Origin: Saccharopolyspora thermophila
GTDB lineage: Bacteria; Actinomycetota; Actinomycetes; Mycobacteriales; Pseudonocardiaceae
Direction: 5' to 3'
Length of the DNA: 64,000 nt
Assembly (NCBI RefSeq): GCF_014646075.1
Contig: NZ_BMMT01000004.1
Location: 204,200 to 268,199 of the forward strand
Positions 63,901-64,000 of this stretch are shown here, one piece after another. The notes under the pieces are model-generated. The model was not told the origin of the DNA. It saw nothing but the letters and a program-made list of their open reading frames with translations, and did no database searches. A program made the position numbers and the translations under genes. Position 1 is the stretch's first letter. Every line of letters starts with the position of its first letter.

Positions 63901-64000
63901 AGCACACCCCGTGTCGGTGGTGCTTCCGCCGTCACCGGTTGATCGTGGATGGCGCAGGGTCGAGGGAGACGAAAGGGGCCGGGGTGGCTGATGTGCGGGA

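Overview
The window is high-GC DNA with dense genes, many GTG starts and ATGA/GTGA stop-start overlaps. It carries actinomycete hallmarks: a fasR-fabD-fabH-acpP-fabF cluster, mycothiol deacetylase mshB, DUF397/XRE pairs, a one-polypeptide E1 pyruvate dehydrogenase, and a fused RNase H/phosphatase. The best reading is a filamentous actinomycete chromosome, probably Pseudonocardiaceae (Saccharopolyspora/Amycolatopsis-like). The genus is inference, not something read directly.

Region 1-10.9 kb is core metabolism: fatty-acid synthesis under FasR, an endolysin-like amidase, an FMN-riboswitch-controlled PnuX/RibM riboflavin transporter, aceE, a DUF3052 protein and an AhpE peroxiredoxin. A tRNA-Val(UAC) at 10990-11064 marks the edge of a visibly decayed accessory region (about 11-18 kb). 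That region holds a collapsed ATP-grasp/methyltransferase RiPP (graspetide) locus, a WhiJ-like XRE/DUF397 pair with a divergent three-gene small-protein operon, a duplicated 73-bp gene piece, a MetRS-like fragment and a frameshifted XRE-TPR regulator.

Region 18-36 kb is catabolic and housekeeping. It contains a fused indolepyruvate:ferredoxin oxidoreductase divergent from an Lrp/AsnC regulator with a clear operator between them, a UxaA-type dehydratase, and a secreted protein of ten exact-length 15-residue Asn/Gly repeats. It continues with NAT, an FMN reductase, MshB, a GntR-controlled 5-oxoprolinase operon (NRAMP-like transporter, PxpA, PxpB, PxpC, D-glutamate-cyclase-like DUF1445), and a yybP-ykoY manganese riboswitch ahead of a UPF0016 exporter.

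Region 36.9-45.3 kb is a complete type II Wadjet (JetABCD) anti-plasmid system. It is followed by cobD, SURF1, fructosamine kinase, a low-molecular-weight phosphatase, cobC, a Nif3-like protein, a coiled-coil zinc-ribbon protein and RNase H/phosphatase, then a N-acetylglucosamine-kinase relic and the RNase P RNA (53.3-53.7 kb). From 54.4 to 62.2 kb lies a type IV secretion-like operon: small two-TM protein, PrgI-like, VirB4-like ATPase, VirB6/TrbL-like, VirB8/TcpC-like, and an NlpC/P60 cell-wall hydrolase. No relaxase or coupling protein is visible in it. An RNB-domain ribonuclease closes the window.
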